Positions 45,695-55,193 of a stretch of DNA of 64,000 nt are shown in pieces. A model generated the notes under the pieces. The model did no database searches, was not told where the DNA came from, and was given only the letters and a program-made list of their open reading frames with translations. Where the stretch lies: the NCBI GenBank assembly GCA_003281605.1, contig QCBM01000001.1:372001-436000 (forward strand), written 5' to 3'. The DNA comes from Prochlorococcus sp. AG-347-I06. GTDB lineage: Bacteria > Cyanobacteriota > Cyanobacteriia > PCC-6307 > Cyanobiaceae. Position numbers and translations under genes: made by a program. Each line of letters starts with the position of its first letter. Position 1 is the stretch's first letter.

Positions 45695-45913
45695 TTAGTT
45701 GTTTTCTAAATATTCAATAATTTCTTCCTGTAGTTCTTCCATCGTTTCATTATCACCCAGATCAAGTCCCTCACCAGCCGCGTCCTGTGTTAACTCAAGA
45801 TAATATGAAGCACCATCACTAGATAAAAATTCTAATGCAGAAGTTTCATCACTATCTTTAAAAGCTTCATAAAGAGCTTTAAATGCTATGTTTTCAGTAA
45901 AGTCCCAATCCAT
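45695..45913 (-). CDS. Conserved acidic hypothetical protein (72 aa)
   Basis: MDWDFTENIAFKALYEAFKDSDETSALEFLSSDGASYYLELTQDAAGEGLDLGDNE; complete ORF in gap between genes. Confidence 0.65.
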   Translation of the reverse strand: MDWDFTENIAFKALYEAFKDSDETSALEFLSSDGASYYLELTQDAAGEGLDLGDNETMEELQEEIIEYLENN

Positions 45914-46012
45914 AATGAAAAAAACCTTATTAGAATTATTACCTCCTTACCCCCCATACACGTCAACCTTTTTTAAAGAAATGTTGGTGTTTTATTATTA
46001 TTAAAAAAATCT

Positions 46013-46396
46013 ATGACTAAAAATAATCATGATCAGTTGAATGTCTTGGGAGAAAAAATTGAGGTTTGTAGTTGCGAACCTATGACAGGGTGGTTTAGAG
46101 ATGGATTTTGCAACTATGACAAAAATGATGGTGGGAATCATTCCATATGTTGTGTAATGGATGATAATTTCCTTAAATATAGTAAATCACAAGGTAATGA
46201 TTTAATAACTCCAATGCCTATTTACTCATTCCCAGGACTAAAGGATGGTGATCATTGGTGTATTTGTCTTGATAGGTGGAAGCAAGCATTATTAGACGGT
46301 CTTGCACCAAAAGTCATATTAGAATCAACGAATATTGTAGTCTTAGAATCAGTACCTCTGGAAAAATTGAAAGAATATCAATTTAATAAAAAGTAA
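46013..46396 (+). CDS. DUF2237 family protein
   Basis: LNVLGEKIEVCSCEPMTGWFRDGFCNYDKNDGGNHSICCVM...GDHWCICLDRWKQA. Confidence 0.88.
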   Translation: MTKNNHDQLNVLGEKIEVCSCEPMTGWFRDGFCNYDKNDGGNHSICCVMDDNFLKYSKSQGNDLITPMPIYSFPGLKDGDHWCICLDRWKQALLDGLAPKVILESTNIVVLESVPLEKLKEYQFNKK

Positions 46397-46444
46397 TTAC
46401 AAATTTATTATTTTTTTTAAAATAATTATGATAATTTTTTTTAT

Positions 46445-47275
46445 ATGAGTTTAGAAATATATTGGAAAAAAGCACTAGAGCAAACTCGATTATCAATTGA
46501 TGATAAATCTTTATATCCTCTTAAAACTGATATTATTACAAGAGATTTATATGATAAGGAGGACTTCATAATTAGAAAACTCGATACTTCAAAATTTAAT
46601 AAAAAAAATTTTTATGGCCCTAAGCAGAATCCATTTTGTCCTTGGGAAAAGATACTAGAAATTGATAAAATTGGCGATAATCATCAACTAATATTAAATA
46701 AGTACCCTGTACAAAAAGGTCATATTTTACTGATTACAAATGAATGGAAACCTCAAAATGGATGGTTAGATATTAAAGATTGGCAAGCGATCCAACAAGT
46801 TAATAAAGATACTAGTGGATTATGGTTTTTCAACAGTTCTCCAATTGCGGGTGCAAGTCAACCTCACAGACATTTTCAACTTCTGCGTAGATCTAGAGGT
46901 GAGATGTCATGCCCTAGAGAAAAGTGGTTTTTAGAAATGAACTCATATCAAGATCTAAATAGTAAGCTTAAAAAAAATATTATTGTATCCAAATTTAATT
47001 TTTTAGAAAATTCATCATCACTTTTTGAATTTTATTTAGAGTTATGCAAGAAATTAGGACTTGGGGACCCTATTAGTGATAAGAAACCTATGTATCCTTA
47101 CAATATTTTAATAACTAATAAATGGATCGCTATTATAAAGAGAAAAAATGATCATATTCATGGGTTCAGTATTAACGGTTTAGGTTTTGCAGGATATCTA
47201 TTAGTAACTGAAAAATCAAATATTAATTATTTAAAAGAATTTGGACCTGAAAAACTTCTAGAAAGTTTTGTTTGA
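46445..47275 (+). CDS. ATP adenylyltransferase / Ap4A phosphorylase (HIT-like)
   Basis: LLITNEWKPQNGWL, SQPHRHFQLL histidine motif. Confidence 0.85.
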   Translation: MSLEIYWKKALEQTRLSIDDKSLYPLKTDIITRDLYDKEDFIIRKLDTSKFNKKNFYGPKQNPFCPWEKILEIDKIGDNHQLILNKYPVQKGHILLITNEWKPQNGWLDIKDWQAIQQVNKDTSGLWFFNSSPIAGASQPHRHFQLLRRSRGEMSCPREKWFLEMNSYQDLNSKLKKNIIVSKFNFLENSSSLFEFYLELCKKLGLGDPISDKKPMYPYNILITNKWIAIIKRKNDHIHGFSINGLGFAGYLLVTEKSNINYLKEFGPEKLLESFV

Positions 47276-47278
47276 ATA

Positions 47279-47458
47279 CTAGTTAGTTACTTCAACTTCT
47301 TTATCTCTGCTTATTTGGTTTTCTAGAACTTCTATAGATGCTGTTACAGAGGCGATTTTACGTTCAAGAGAATCCTTAATATAATTGAGCATTTCTAATT
47401 TCTTATGTTGATAAAAGCTCTTTTTTTCTTTAGATGACTTGAAATAACAGTTAAACAT
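47279..47458 (-). CDS. Small hypothetical protein (59 aa), coiled-coil-like
   Basis: Not in ORF track: MFNCYFKSSKEKKSFYQHKKLEMLNYIKDSLERKIASVTASIEVLENQISRDKEVEVTN*; fills the gap, convergent with preceding gene. Confidence 0.6.
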   Translation of the reverse strand: MFNCYFKSSKEKKSFYQHKKLEMLNYIKDSLERKIASVTASIEVLENQISRDKEVEVTN

Positions 47459-47601
47459 TTTTATTTTTATTATAAAAAGATACTTAATTGACTTGTGACT
47501 TGAAAATAAATTGGTTTTAATTTAAAAACAATATTCCGTATGGACTTTAAATTTTTTTTGAATAAAATTAAATAAATTCACAATTAATCAAAAAAATATT
47601 A

Positions 47602-48627
47602 TTGAATATTCCAGAAAATTCAAATACAAAAAGAATTTCAATTGATTTACCTGAGGAACTAATTTCCAGGTTTGATCAATTACGAAAAGAGTGGGGATTT
47701 CGAGCAAGAGGACCTGTAATTGAAAAGATACTTAAAGAACTTCTTCAAGAAGATGATTTACTACCTAAGAACCAACAACAAGAAATAGACTTTAACGAGA
47801 AGAATAATAATGAAAAATTAAATATTGATGAAGATACTGCATTGGTATTAATTAAATCAGACGTAAATAAAGAAGTTAGTGAAATATCTTTGAATAAAAC
47901 AGTTTCAAATAACAATCGATATAAAGAAAAAGCCAACGCAAACATAAGCCTTCCGAATTTCGTTGAAAAAAAAGTAAAGAATTTAAGAAGAAGTATTAAT
48001 AGTGAAAAATTAAAGGAGAATATTAATGATATTCAAATTAATACAATTAAAGAAAATGAATTAATAAAATGTCGAATTGAGTTGATTAGTCATTGGAAAA
48101 ACTTATATGGTTCAGTTCCTAATGATCATGTAGTAGAAGCTTCGATGGATTGGTTTGGAAGGGATATATGGCCAAATCTTGATGGAACTGAAAATCTACC
48201 CTTTACGTGGAGTGCAGCCAATAAATTGATGTCTGAATTATGTCCATTTTGGATAAAGAAAAATCCATCCCTTGAAATTGTGTTATTAATGATTGGCGTT
48301 TTAGAAGACCCTTTTGCTACATCAGATTTAATTAATAGGATACCAACTCTTGTAAGGAGGTTTGTATGTAGATTTAAGCGAAATAACAGATCCAATTCAT
48401 TCGAAACTTTGGATTCAACTATGACAGTACATGGAGCACTTAAATTATTGAATTTATCAACATCTGCAGGATCAGCTCATACGTTCCGTAAAATTAGGGA
48501 GGCCTATAAATCAATAGCCTTAGAGACGCATCCAGATGCTGGAGGATCAACAGATCAAATGAGGAAATTAAATGAAGCGTATCAATTACTAAAAAATCTA
48601 TATAGAAATCAGTATACTAATTCTTAA
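47602..48627 (+). CDS. Ribbon-helix-helix N-terminus / DnaJ-domain C-terminus fusion protein
   Basis: N-term KRISIDLPEELISRFDQLRKEWGFRARGPVIEKILKELL (RHH-like); C-term HTFRKIREAYKSIALETHPDAGGSTDQMRKLNEAYQLL (J-domain); TTG start. Confidence 0.8.
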   Translation: MNIPENSNTKRISIDLPEELISRFDQLRKEWGFRARGPVIEKILKELLQEDDLLPKNQQQEIDFNEKNNNEKLNIDEDTALVLIKSDVNKEVSEISLNKTVSNNNRYKEKANANISLPNFVEKKVKNLRRSINSEKLKENINDIQINTIKENELIKCRIELISHWKNLYGSVPNDHVVEASMDWFGRDIWPNLDGTENLPFTWSAANKLMSELCPFWIKKNPSLEIVLLMIGVLEDPFATSDLINRIPTLVRRFVCRFKRNNRSNSFETLDSTMTVHGALKLLNLSTSAGSAHTFRKIREAYKSIALETHPDAGGSTDQMRKLNEAYQLLKNLYRNQYTNS

Positions 48628-48669
48628 ATAAGACTACATATAAGTCTATTTAATAGTCTCATATAAGAT
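48623..48669 (+). repeat. Repeat copy A (47 bp, 12-bp internal period)
   Basis: cttaaataagactacatataagtctatttaatagtctcatataagat; 38/47 identical to copy B; AGACT/AGTCT/AGTCT exactly 12 bp apart; starts at the RHH-DnaJ stop codon. Confidence 0.85.
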
Positions 48670-48790
48670 AGCTGTTAAGTTTAAAATTTCTTATTTTCAT
48701 CAAATGTTATTTAAATTTATTGAAACAAGCGTTAAATATAAATGAAAAATAATTTAGTTTATTTTTTAAAAAATTCTTTGTATAGTTATT

Positions 48791-48837
48791 CTTATATAAG
48801 ACTTATCATAAGTCTATTATATAGTCTCATAATAGAT
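48791..48837 (+). repeat. Repeat copy B (47 bp)
   Basis: cttatataagacttatcataagtctattatatagtctcataatagat; contains perfect inverted repeat AGACTTAT-C-ATAAGTCT. Confidence 0.85.
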
Positions 48838-49016
48838 AATTAAGATTAATTAATTTAAATGAATCATACTAAACTGCTTTAATGCCAAGAAAAAAATTAA
48901 AAGTTAAATAATAAATCAATAAATTATGTCCTTTCAATGTCCAAGAAATTTATAAGGGCTAAAAAGTATTGCTATAAGGCCTTTTAGTAACTATCCGTAC
49001 TGCCTTAAAGACAGTA

Positions 49017-49265
49017 CTACTTAGATTGAAGTTTTTCAATGGCAGTTTGTTTATCAATACTAGGGACATCACTTAATCCGTTTGCATCAAACCATGGAGC
49101 GCTAGCCCAATCAAATCCTTCCCCAAAAGTATTATCTGGTGCAGCTATATACCAATGACATGAAGCATCTGGTATGTCAACAGCACATTTTGACCAATCA
49201 TCTGACCATTGAGGAACTTGTACCCACAGCACTGAAGATAGAAGTAGAGATAGTAGATTTAACAT
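49017..49265 (-). CDS. Small hypothetical protein with N-terminal signal-like segment (82 aa)
   Basis: MLNLLSLLLSSVLWVQVPQWSDDWSKCAVDIPDASCHWYIAAPDNTFGEGFDWASAPWFDANG; complete ORF in gap. Confidence 0.65.
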   Translation of the reverse strand: MLNLLSLLLSSVLWVQVPQWSDDWSKCAVDIPDASCHWYIAAPDNTFGEGFDWASAPWFDANGLSDVPSIDKQTAIEKLQSK

Positions 49266-49310
49266 GTAATATATAATACAACATTAATTGGTTTTATTGG
49301 ATTATTATTT

Positions 49311-49357
49311 ATCTTATATGAGAATTATCAATAGACTAGTTTATAGTCTTATATGAG
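49311..49357 (-). repeat. Repeat copy C (47 bp, inverted)
   Basis: Reverse complement ctcatataagactataaactagtctattgataattctcatataagat; 37/47 identical to copy A; ends 14 nt beyond the pheT stop codon. Confidence 0.8.
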
Positions 49358-49370
49358 ATTAGCAATACAA

Positions 49371-51815
49371 TTAATTCCTTAATTTAGTATTAAAACATTT
49401 TTCAACATTAGAAATGATATTTGAATGTATTGATGTAATGTCCGAGTCTAGTAATGTTTTATCTTTATCTCTATAAGATAATCTAAATGTATAACTTATA
49501 TGATCATTTCCAAATTTAGTATCTTCAAAAACATCAAGTAAATTTACATCCTCTAAGAGATTTTTTCCTGTTTTTCTTATCTGTGAAGTTATTTCGCTAA
49601 CTAAAAATTTCTTACTAAAAACAAAATTTATATCCCTTTCCATTTTCGGAACAATTGGGAATTGTTTATAGATTGGAATCCATTTATTTTTTCTTGTACT
49701 AGCTCCTATGAGGTTAGAAACTTTTATATTAAATAAATAAACTTTTTTTAATGACTTCTTTTCTAAAAGAAGTTTAGGATGTATTTCACCAAAATAACCT
49801 GCATCTTTCCCTTCAATAACTAATTTCGCTGTTCTTCCTGGATGAAGAAAATCAATTGTATCATTAGGTTTATCCTCAATTTTTATGTTCAAAGATAATA
49901 AAGCCTCCTTTAACTTTCCTCTGGCCTGGTAATAATTAAGATCGTTATCTTTACCCGAGTTTATCCATTTTCCAAATTTTTTATTTCCATAGATCGCACC
50001 ATTCAGAACTTCTTCTTGAATGAACTCAGGTTCATTATGAAAAATATTTCCAATTTCAAATATAAAACAACTTTCTTGTCCAGCTTTTATATTACGATTT
50101 ACTATCTCCAAATGTTCTTTCCAGATATTATCTCTAAGACAGCTTGTTTCTAATAACAAAGGATTAGAAATCTTTATAAGTTTTTCATTATCTTCAGGAA
50201 CTAGAGAGTAACTTAGTACCTCGTTAAAACCGTTTTCTATAAAACCATTTTTTACTTTTCTCAATGCCAACTGTTCTGATGACAATTTTCCAGGCTTAAT
50301 TGGATTAGGAAGTTTTAAGTCGAATCTGTCATACCCTATTAATCTCGCTATTTCTTCAATTAAATCTATTTCTCTTAGTAAATCATGTGATCTATTAGCA
50401 ATAACTGCCACATCCCAGCCATATTCTTTATTTTTTAAAGTACAACCTATGAGTTTTAATTTATCAACTATTTCATTATCAGATAAATTTCTTTTTTCTA
50501 ATTTATCGTTAATTATTAATGGACCAAGAATTTTATGTATTCGATTTCTTCGTAGTTTGATAAATATATCCTCATTACTTATTAAATTCGAAGCATTAAT
50601 GATTGGTGAATTAACAGAAAAATATTCTTCCAAAAGATTAATTGCCCTTGTTACAGCACTTATTGTATTTTTTGATGAAATGCCTTTTTCATACCTGCTA
50701 CTAGATTCTGTTCTTATGCCAACCGCCTTTGAAGATTTTCTTATAGTAACTGGATTAAAAACAGCACCTTCAAGGTAAATAGATGAGGTAGTATTTGTTA
50801 CAGAAGTCTCTAAACCGCCTATCACCCCAGCAATAGCTACCGGTTTATCACAACAAGTAATAACAGTGATATTTTCATTTAAGTTATATTCTTTACCATC
50901 TAAGCAAATAAGGCTTTCATTATCCTTGCCTTTTCTTACAGAGAAATCTTCTGGAGAAACTTCCTTACCAATTAAGTTTGACAGTTTATCTTTATCAAAC
51001 GCATGCAAAGGTTGACCTTGTTCTAAAAGAATATAATTCGTCAAATCAACAAGAAGATTAATAGATTTTATACCTGATTTTTCTATACGGTCTTTAAGCC
51101 AATTTGGCGATAATTTCTCTCCATTTACTCCATCAATACAGCTTATCGTATAAATGCAATTTGATTCTATAGCCTCTGGACAAAGTTTAATTCCCTTAAG
51201 TAAATGAATATTGTATTTATGCTTTAATTCTGGAAAATTTAAGGTGGATTCTAAAAGGGCAGAAATTTCACGGGCTATACCAATAACAGACATTCCGTCA
51301 GGTCTATTAGCTGTAATGGCTAAATCATATATAAAATCATTTAATTGAAGCAATTCAGACCCTGGGGTGCCCAGTTCATGTTTTAAGGCTAAATCTTCAT
51401 CAATGATCTCAATCCCTTCGCTAGAGTCCTCTAAACCCAGTTCTTGCAGTGAGCATATCATTCCTTCACTCATGACACCTCTAATTTCACTTCTTTTAAT
51501 AGTTAAATCAACAGCATTTAATTTCGCGCCGACAGTAGCAACATAAACATAAATATTTGGTTTAATATTGCGAGCACCACAAATAATTTGTAAATTCTTT
51601 GAATTGCCAATATCGACTTGGCAAATTGAAAGTTTGTCAGATCCTTCGTGTTTTAAAACAGATAATACCTTACCCAAAACAACACCATTTACATTTTCTG
51701 AACAATCTTCTAATGATTCAACCTCAAATCCACCAATAGACAATTTCTCAGAGAGATCTTCAGGAGTAGAAGTAATTTCTACTAAATCATTCAACCAATT
51801 TTGAGAAACTTTCAT
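49371..51815 (-). CDS. pheT: Phenylalanyl-tRNA synthetase beta subunit
   Basis: MKVSQNWLNDLVEI, CGARNIKPNIYVYVATVGA, ITANRPDGMSVIGIARE, GQPLHAFD, LRLSYRDKDKTL. Confidence 0.97.
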   Translation of the reverse strand: MKVSQNWLNDLVEITSTPEDLSEKLSIGGFEVESLEDCSENVNGVVLGKVLSVLKHEGSDKLSICQVDIGNSKNLQIICGARNIKPNIYVYVATVGAKLNAVDLTIKRSEIRGVMSEGMICSLQELGLEDSSEGIEIIDEDLALKHELGTPGSELLQLNDFIYDLAITANRPDGMSVIGIAREISALLESTLNFPELKHKYNIHLLKGIKLCPEAIESNCIYTISCIDGVNGEKLSPNWLKDRIEKSGIKSINLLVDLTNYILLEQGQPLHAFDKDKLSNLIGKEVSPEDFSVRKGKDNESLICLDGKEYNLNENITVITCCDKPVAIAGVIGGLETSVTNTTSSIYLEGAVFNPVTIRKSSKAVGIRTESSSRYEKGISSKNTISAVTRAINLLEEYFSVNSPIINASNLISNEDIFIKLRRNRIHKILGPLIINDKLEKRNLSDNEIVDKLKLIGCTLKNKEYGWDVAVIANRSHDLLREIDLIEEIARLIGYDRFDLKLPNPIKPGKLSSEQLALRKVKNGFIENGFNEVLSYSLVPEDNEKLIKISNPLLLETSCLRDNIWKEHLEIVNRNIKAGQESCFIFEIGNIFHNEPEFIQEEVLNGAIYGNKKFGKWINSGKDNDLNYYQARGKLKEALLSLNIKIEDKPNDTIDFLHPGRTAKLVIEGKDAGYFGEIHPKLLLEKKSLKKVYLFNIKVSNLIGASTRKNKWIPIYKQFPIVPKMERDINFVFSKKFLVSEITSQIRKTGKNLLEDVNLLDVFEDTKFGNDHISYTFRLSYRDKDKTLLDSDITSIHSNIISNVEKCFNTKLRN

Positions 51816-51916
51816 ATATATTTTTTAATCAATGATGATAAAAGAAATGAGTATATCTTCAAAAAAGTTTGTTGAAGATGTACAATAGAAAATTATACAA
51901 TAAAGTATCAATTAAA

Positions 51917-52111
51917 ATGGCTAAAAAAGGGACAAGAGTTGTAGTGACCCTGGAATGTACTGAAGCTAGGACAAGCACAGATCCAAAGAGATCAAATGGT
52001 GTCTCAAGATATACTACTGAAAAGAATCGTAGAAATACAACTGAAAGGTTAGAACTAAAAAAGTTCAATCCACATTTAAACAGAATGACAATACACAAAG
52101 AAATTAAGTAA
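51917..52111 (+). CDS. rpmG: 50S ribosomal protein L33
   Basis: [54 protein letters not shown]; start 51917, not the track start 51869. Confidence 0.95.
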   Translation: MAKKGTRVVVTLECTEARTSTDPKRSNGVSRYTTEKNRRNTTERLELKKFNPHLNRMTIHKEIK

Positions 52112-52128
52112 TCAAATCAAATTAAATC

Positions 52129-52350
52129 ATGCCTAATTCAATTTTTAAAAAACAATTATCACCCATCAAACCTGGAGATCCTATTGATTATAAGGATGTA
52201 GAACTACTAAAAAAATTTATAACTGAGAGGGGCAAAATCCTACCAAGAAGGATGACAGGTTTAACCTCTAAGCAACAAAGAGATCTTACATTAGCTGTAA
52301 AGAGAGCCAGAATTGTAGCTCTTTTACCCTTCGTAAATCCCGAAGGATAA
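52129..52350 (+). CDS. rpsR: 30S ribosomal protein S18
   Basis: [50 protein letters not shown]. Confidence 0.97.
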   Translation: MPNSIFKKQLSPIKPGDPIDYKDVELLKKFITERGKILPRRMTGLTSKQQRDLTLAVKRARIVALLPFVNPEG

Positions 52351-52395
52351 TTTCATATCGAATATAGTTGGTACTATAATTGATATCTAAAATAT

Positions 52396-53580
52396 TTGAA
52401 AGATTTAACTAATTTAAAAACATATATTATTGACTCTGATGATCCACATGAGGTTGATGACGCTGTTTCATTAGAAATAAAAGAAGGAAATAAAAAAAAT
52501 TTATGGATACATATTAGTAATCCATGCAAACTATTTTTGCATGACTCTAATGTTGATTTAAATGCAAGAAAGAGAAATAGCAGTTTATATTTAATTGATC
52601 AATATGTCCCAATGCTACCTAAAGATATTCTTGAAAAGGCAAATCTAGCTCAAAATAAAGTTTCAGAAACTATTAGTGCAGCGATAGAATTTAATGACGA
52701 TGGATCAATAAATAAATATGAAATAACTGAAGCAATAATAAAACCAAAATATCAATTAACATATGAAGATGCAAATGAAATATTAGAAATAGAACCTAAA
52801 GAAGAAATAGAATTAATTGAGATTAAAAATTTATTAGAAAAAAGTATTAAATTCAGAAAGAAACAAGGAGCAATTATATTTGAAAGTCCTAATAGTAAAA
52901 TTAAATTATATGAAGATAAGATTATACTAACTAAATTAGAGAAAACAATATCACAAATTATAGTTGCAGAATCAATGATATTAATGGGTTATATAACAAG
53001 TTTATTCTTAGATAAATATAATTTAGCGGCTGCATTTAGGATTCAAAAATTAAACTGCAATCCATCTGAAATACTTAATAAATACAATGATAGTGATATT
53101 AAATATATAATATTAAAACAATATATGGGAAGAAGTTATATAACTACTAAGCCAGGAATTCACGAATCATTAGGACTAAATATGTATGTACAATGTACAT
53201 CACCATTAAGAAGATATCTTGATTTAATAATACAAAGGCAAGTCTATAATAAAATTAATAATTACAATGTTTTAAGTAAAGATTCAGTCTCTAAGATAAT
53301 TGATTATTCAAAGAATAGACAATCAGAAAATAATAATATATTTAAAAATGATAAATTTAAGTATTTAACTTTATTTTTTAAGAATGAACAAAAAGCTTTT
53401 TATAAAATAATATTTGTAAAGTGGATTAATCATAAAAAAAATATAGCCTTAGTTTATTTTCCAGATTATTCACTAGAAATACTAATTACTCTTTTTGTAT
53501 CAATAGAAATATATAGTAATAAAATTTATAAAGTTAAATATATTATAAATGATAGTAATCTTTTAGAGTTTATTTATTAA
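52396..53580 (+). CDS. RNB-domain ribonuclease (RNase II/R family), short form
   Basis: YIIDSDDPHEVDDAVSLEI active-site motif; YVQCTSPLRRYLDLIIQRQ; TTG start. Confidence 0.88.
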   Translation: MKDLTNLKTYIIDSDDPHEVDDAVSLEIKEGNKKNLWIHISNPCKLFLHDSNVDLNARKRNSSLYLIDQYVPMLPKDILEKANLAQNKVSETISAAIEFNDDGSINKYEITEAIIKPKYQLTYEDANEILEIEPKEEIELIEIKNLLEKSIKFRKKQGAIIFESPNSKIKLYEDKIILTKLEKTISQIIVAESMILMGYITSLFLDKYNLAAAFRIQKLNCNPSEILNKYNDSDIKYIILKQYMGRSYITTKPGIHESLGLNMYVQCTSPLRRYLDLIIQRQVYNKINNYNVLSKDSVSKIIDYSKNRQSENNNIFKNDKFKYLTLFFKNEQKAFYKIIFVKWINHKKNIALVYFPDYSLEILITLFVSIEIYSNKIYKVKYIINDSNLLEFIY

Positions 53581-53648
53581 TAAGAAAATAAATATAATAG
53601 ATTGTTATTGGTTTAAAAAATATCTGTTAATATTAATAAAAAAACTTT

Positions 53649-55193
53649 ATGACTTTTGTCATTACTACACCTTTATACTATGTTAATGATAAACCTCATT
53701 TAGGAAGTGTATATACAACAATAATTTGTGACTCAATAGCTAGGTATAAAAGGCTTGCAGGTGAAGATGTTACTTTTATCACTGGTGTTGATGAACATGG
53801 TTTAAAAATACAAAGAACAGCTAATGAAAAGGGTATTGAACCAAAATCACACTGTGATGAAATCTCAGAAATCTTTAAAAATAATTGGAAGAATTGGAAT
53901 ATATCCTTTGATAAATTTATAAGAACAAGCTCAAAAAATCATGAATTTATTGTTAATGAATTTTATGAAAGAGTAAAAGCTTCAGATGATATCTATATGG
54001 GAGTTCAAAAAGGTTGGTATTGTGTAGGCTGTGAAGAATTTAAAGATAATCCAGAAAACTCATCTACATACAAGTGTCCCATACATCAAAAAAATCTAGA
54101 ATGGAAAAATGAAGAGAATCTCTTTTTTAGGCTTTCAAAATATCAAAAAGAAATTGAGAAAATAATCAACGAACCTTCTTTTATAGAGCCAATAGAAAGA
54201 AAGAATGAAATTATTAATTTTGTATCTAGAGGTTTAAAGGATTTTTCAATTTCAAGAACAAATGTCTCATGGGGAATTCCAGTCCCTGGTTACGATAACC
54301 ATACCTTTTATGTGTGGTTTGATGCCTTACTTGGATATGTAAGCGCCATTAACTCTGATGAGACAGAACATTCATTGGAAAAATCAATTAATGGAGGATG
54401 GCCAGCTGATATTCATTTTATTGGTAAAGATATTCTGAGATTCCATGCAGTATATTGGCCCGCAATGCTCATTTCTGCCAATATGAAAGTCCCTCAAAAA
54501 GTTTTTGGGCATGGTTTTCTTACAAGAGAGGGGCAAAAAATGGGTAAAAGCTTGGGAAATGTACTCGACCCTGATTTATTGCTTACAAAATATGGAAATG
54601 ATCCTGTAAGGTGGTACCTCATTAAAGACATATCACTAGGAAATGATGGAGATTTTCAAGATAAAAGATTTGTTGACATTATCAATAATGACTTAGCCAA
54701 TACAATTGGTAATTTATTAAATAGAACTTCATCTATGTCCAGAAAATGGTTTGATAATAAAGTGCCAAATAATGAAAAAATTTTAAGTGATAATCAATTA
54801 GAGAAATCTGCAAAACTTGCAGTCCAAAACTACATTAATAACTTTGATAACTACAAATTAGATCTAGCAGCTAATGAAGTCCTTAACTTAGCAATTAATA
54901 CAAATTTGTATTTGAATGATAATCAGCCATGGCTGTTGATAAAAGATAAAGATAATCTACCTCTAGTTAAACAAATTATTTATAACGTTTTAGAAAGTAC
55001 CCGAATAATAGGATTGTTATTAATACCTTTATTGCCCGAATTATCTACAAAAATTAATGATCAACTTGGTTCTATTTACAGAGAAGAAATTCCTTGGAAA
55101 AAACAGTTAAGTTGGGGATTATTAGTAAGTAACTCAACTCTTCCTAAACCCACCCCAATAATAAATAAACTGGAGTATGAGCAACATTTATAG
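53649..55193 (+). CDS. metG: Methionyl-tRNA synthetase
   Basis: TPLYYVNDKPHLGSVYTTI, GVDEHGLKIQ, GQKMGKSLGNV. Confidence 0.96.
   Translation: MTFVITTPLYYVNDKPHLGSVYTTIICDSIARYKRLAGEDVTFITGVDEHGLKIQRTANEKGIEPKSHCDEISEIFKNNWKNWNISFDKFIRTSSKNHEFIVNEFYERVKASDDIYMGVQKGWYCVGCEEFKDNPENSSTYKCPIHQKNLEWKNEENLFFRLSKYQKEIEKIINEPSFIEPIERKNEIINFVSRGLKDFSISRTNVSWGIPVPGYDNHTFYVWFDALLGYVSAINSDETEHSLEKSINGGWPADIHFIGKDILRFHAVYWPAMLISANMKVPQKVFGHGFLTREGQKMGKSLGNVLDPDLLLTKYGNDPVRWYLIKDISLGNDGDFQDKRFVDIINNDLANTIGNLLNRTSSMSRKWFDNKVPNNEKILSDNQLEKSAKLAVQNYINNFDNYKLDLAANEVLNLAINTNLYLNDNQPWLLIKDKDNLPLVKQIIYNVLESTRIIGLLLIPLLPELSTKINDQLGSIYREEIPWKKQLSWGLLVSNSTLPKPTPIINKLEYEQHL

Noticed and set aside
48998-49018. Hairpin GTACTG..CAGTAC behind the 82-aa minus ORF
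   Set aside because: Six-bp stem with no T-tract; could be a weak terminator but not supportable as a separate feature.
48623-49357. CRISPR array or Pho box interpretation of the repeats
   Set aside because: Only three degenerate copies with unequal spacing and inverted orientation, so not CRISPR; the 12-bp period and AGWCT core do not fit the cyanobacterial Pho box direct repeats.
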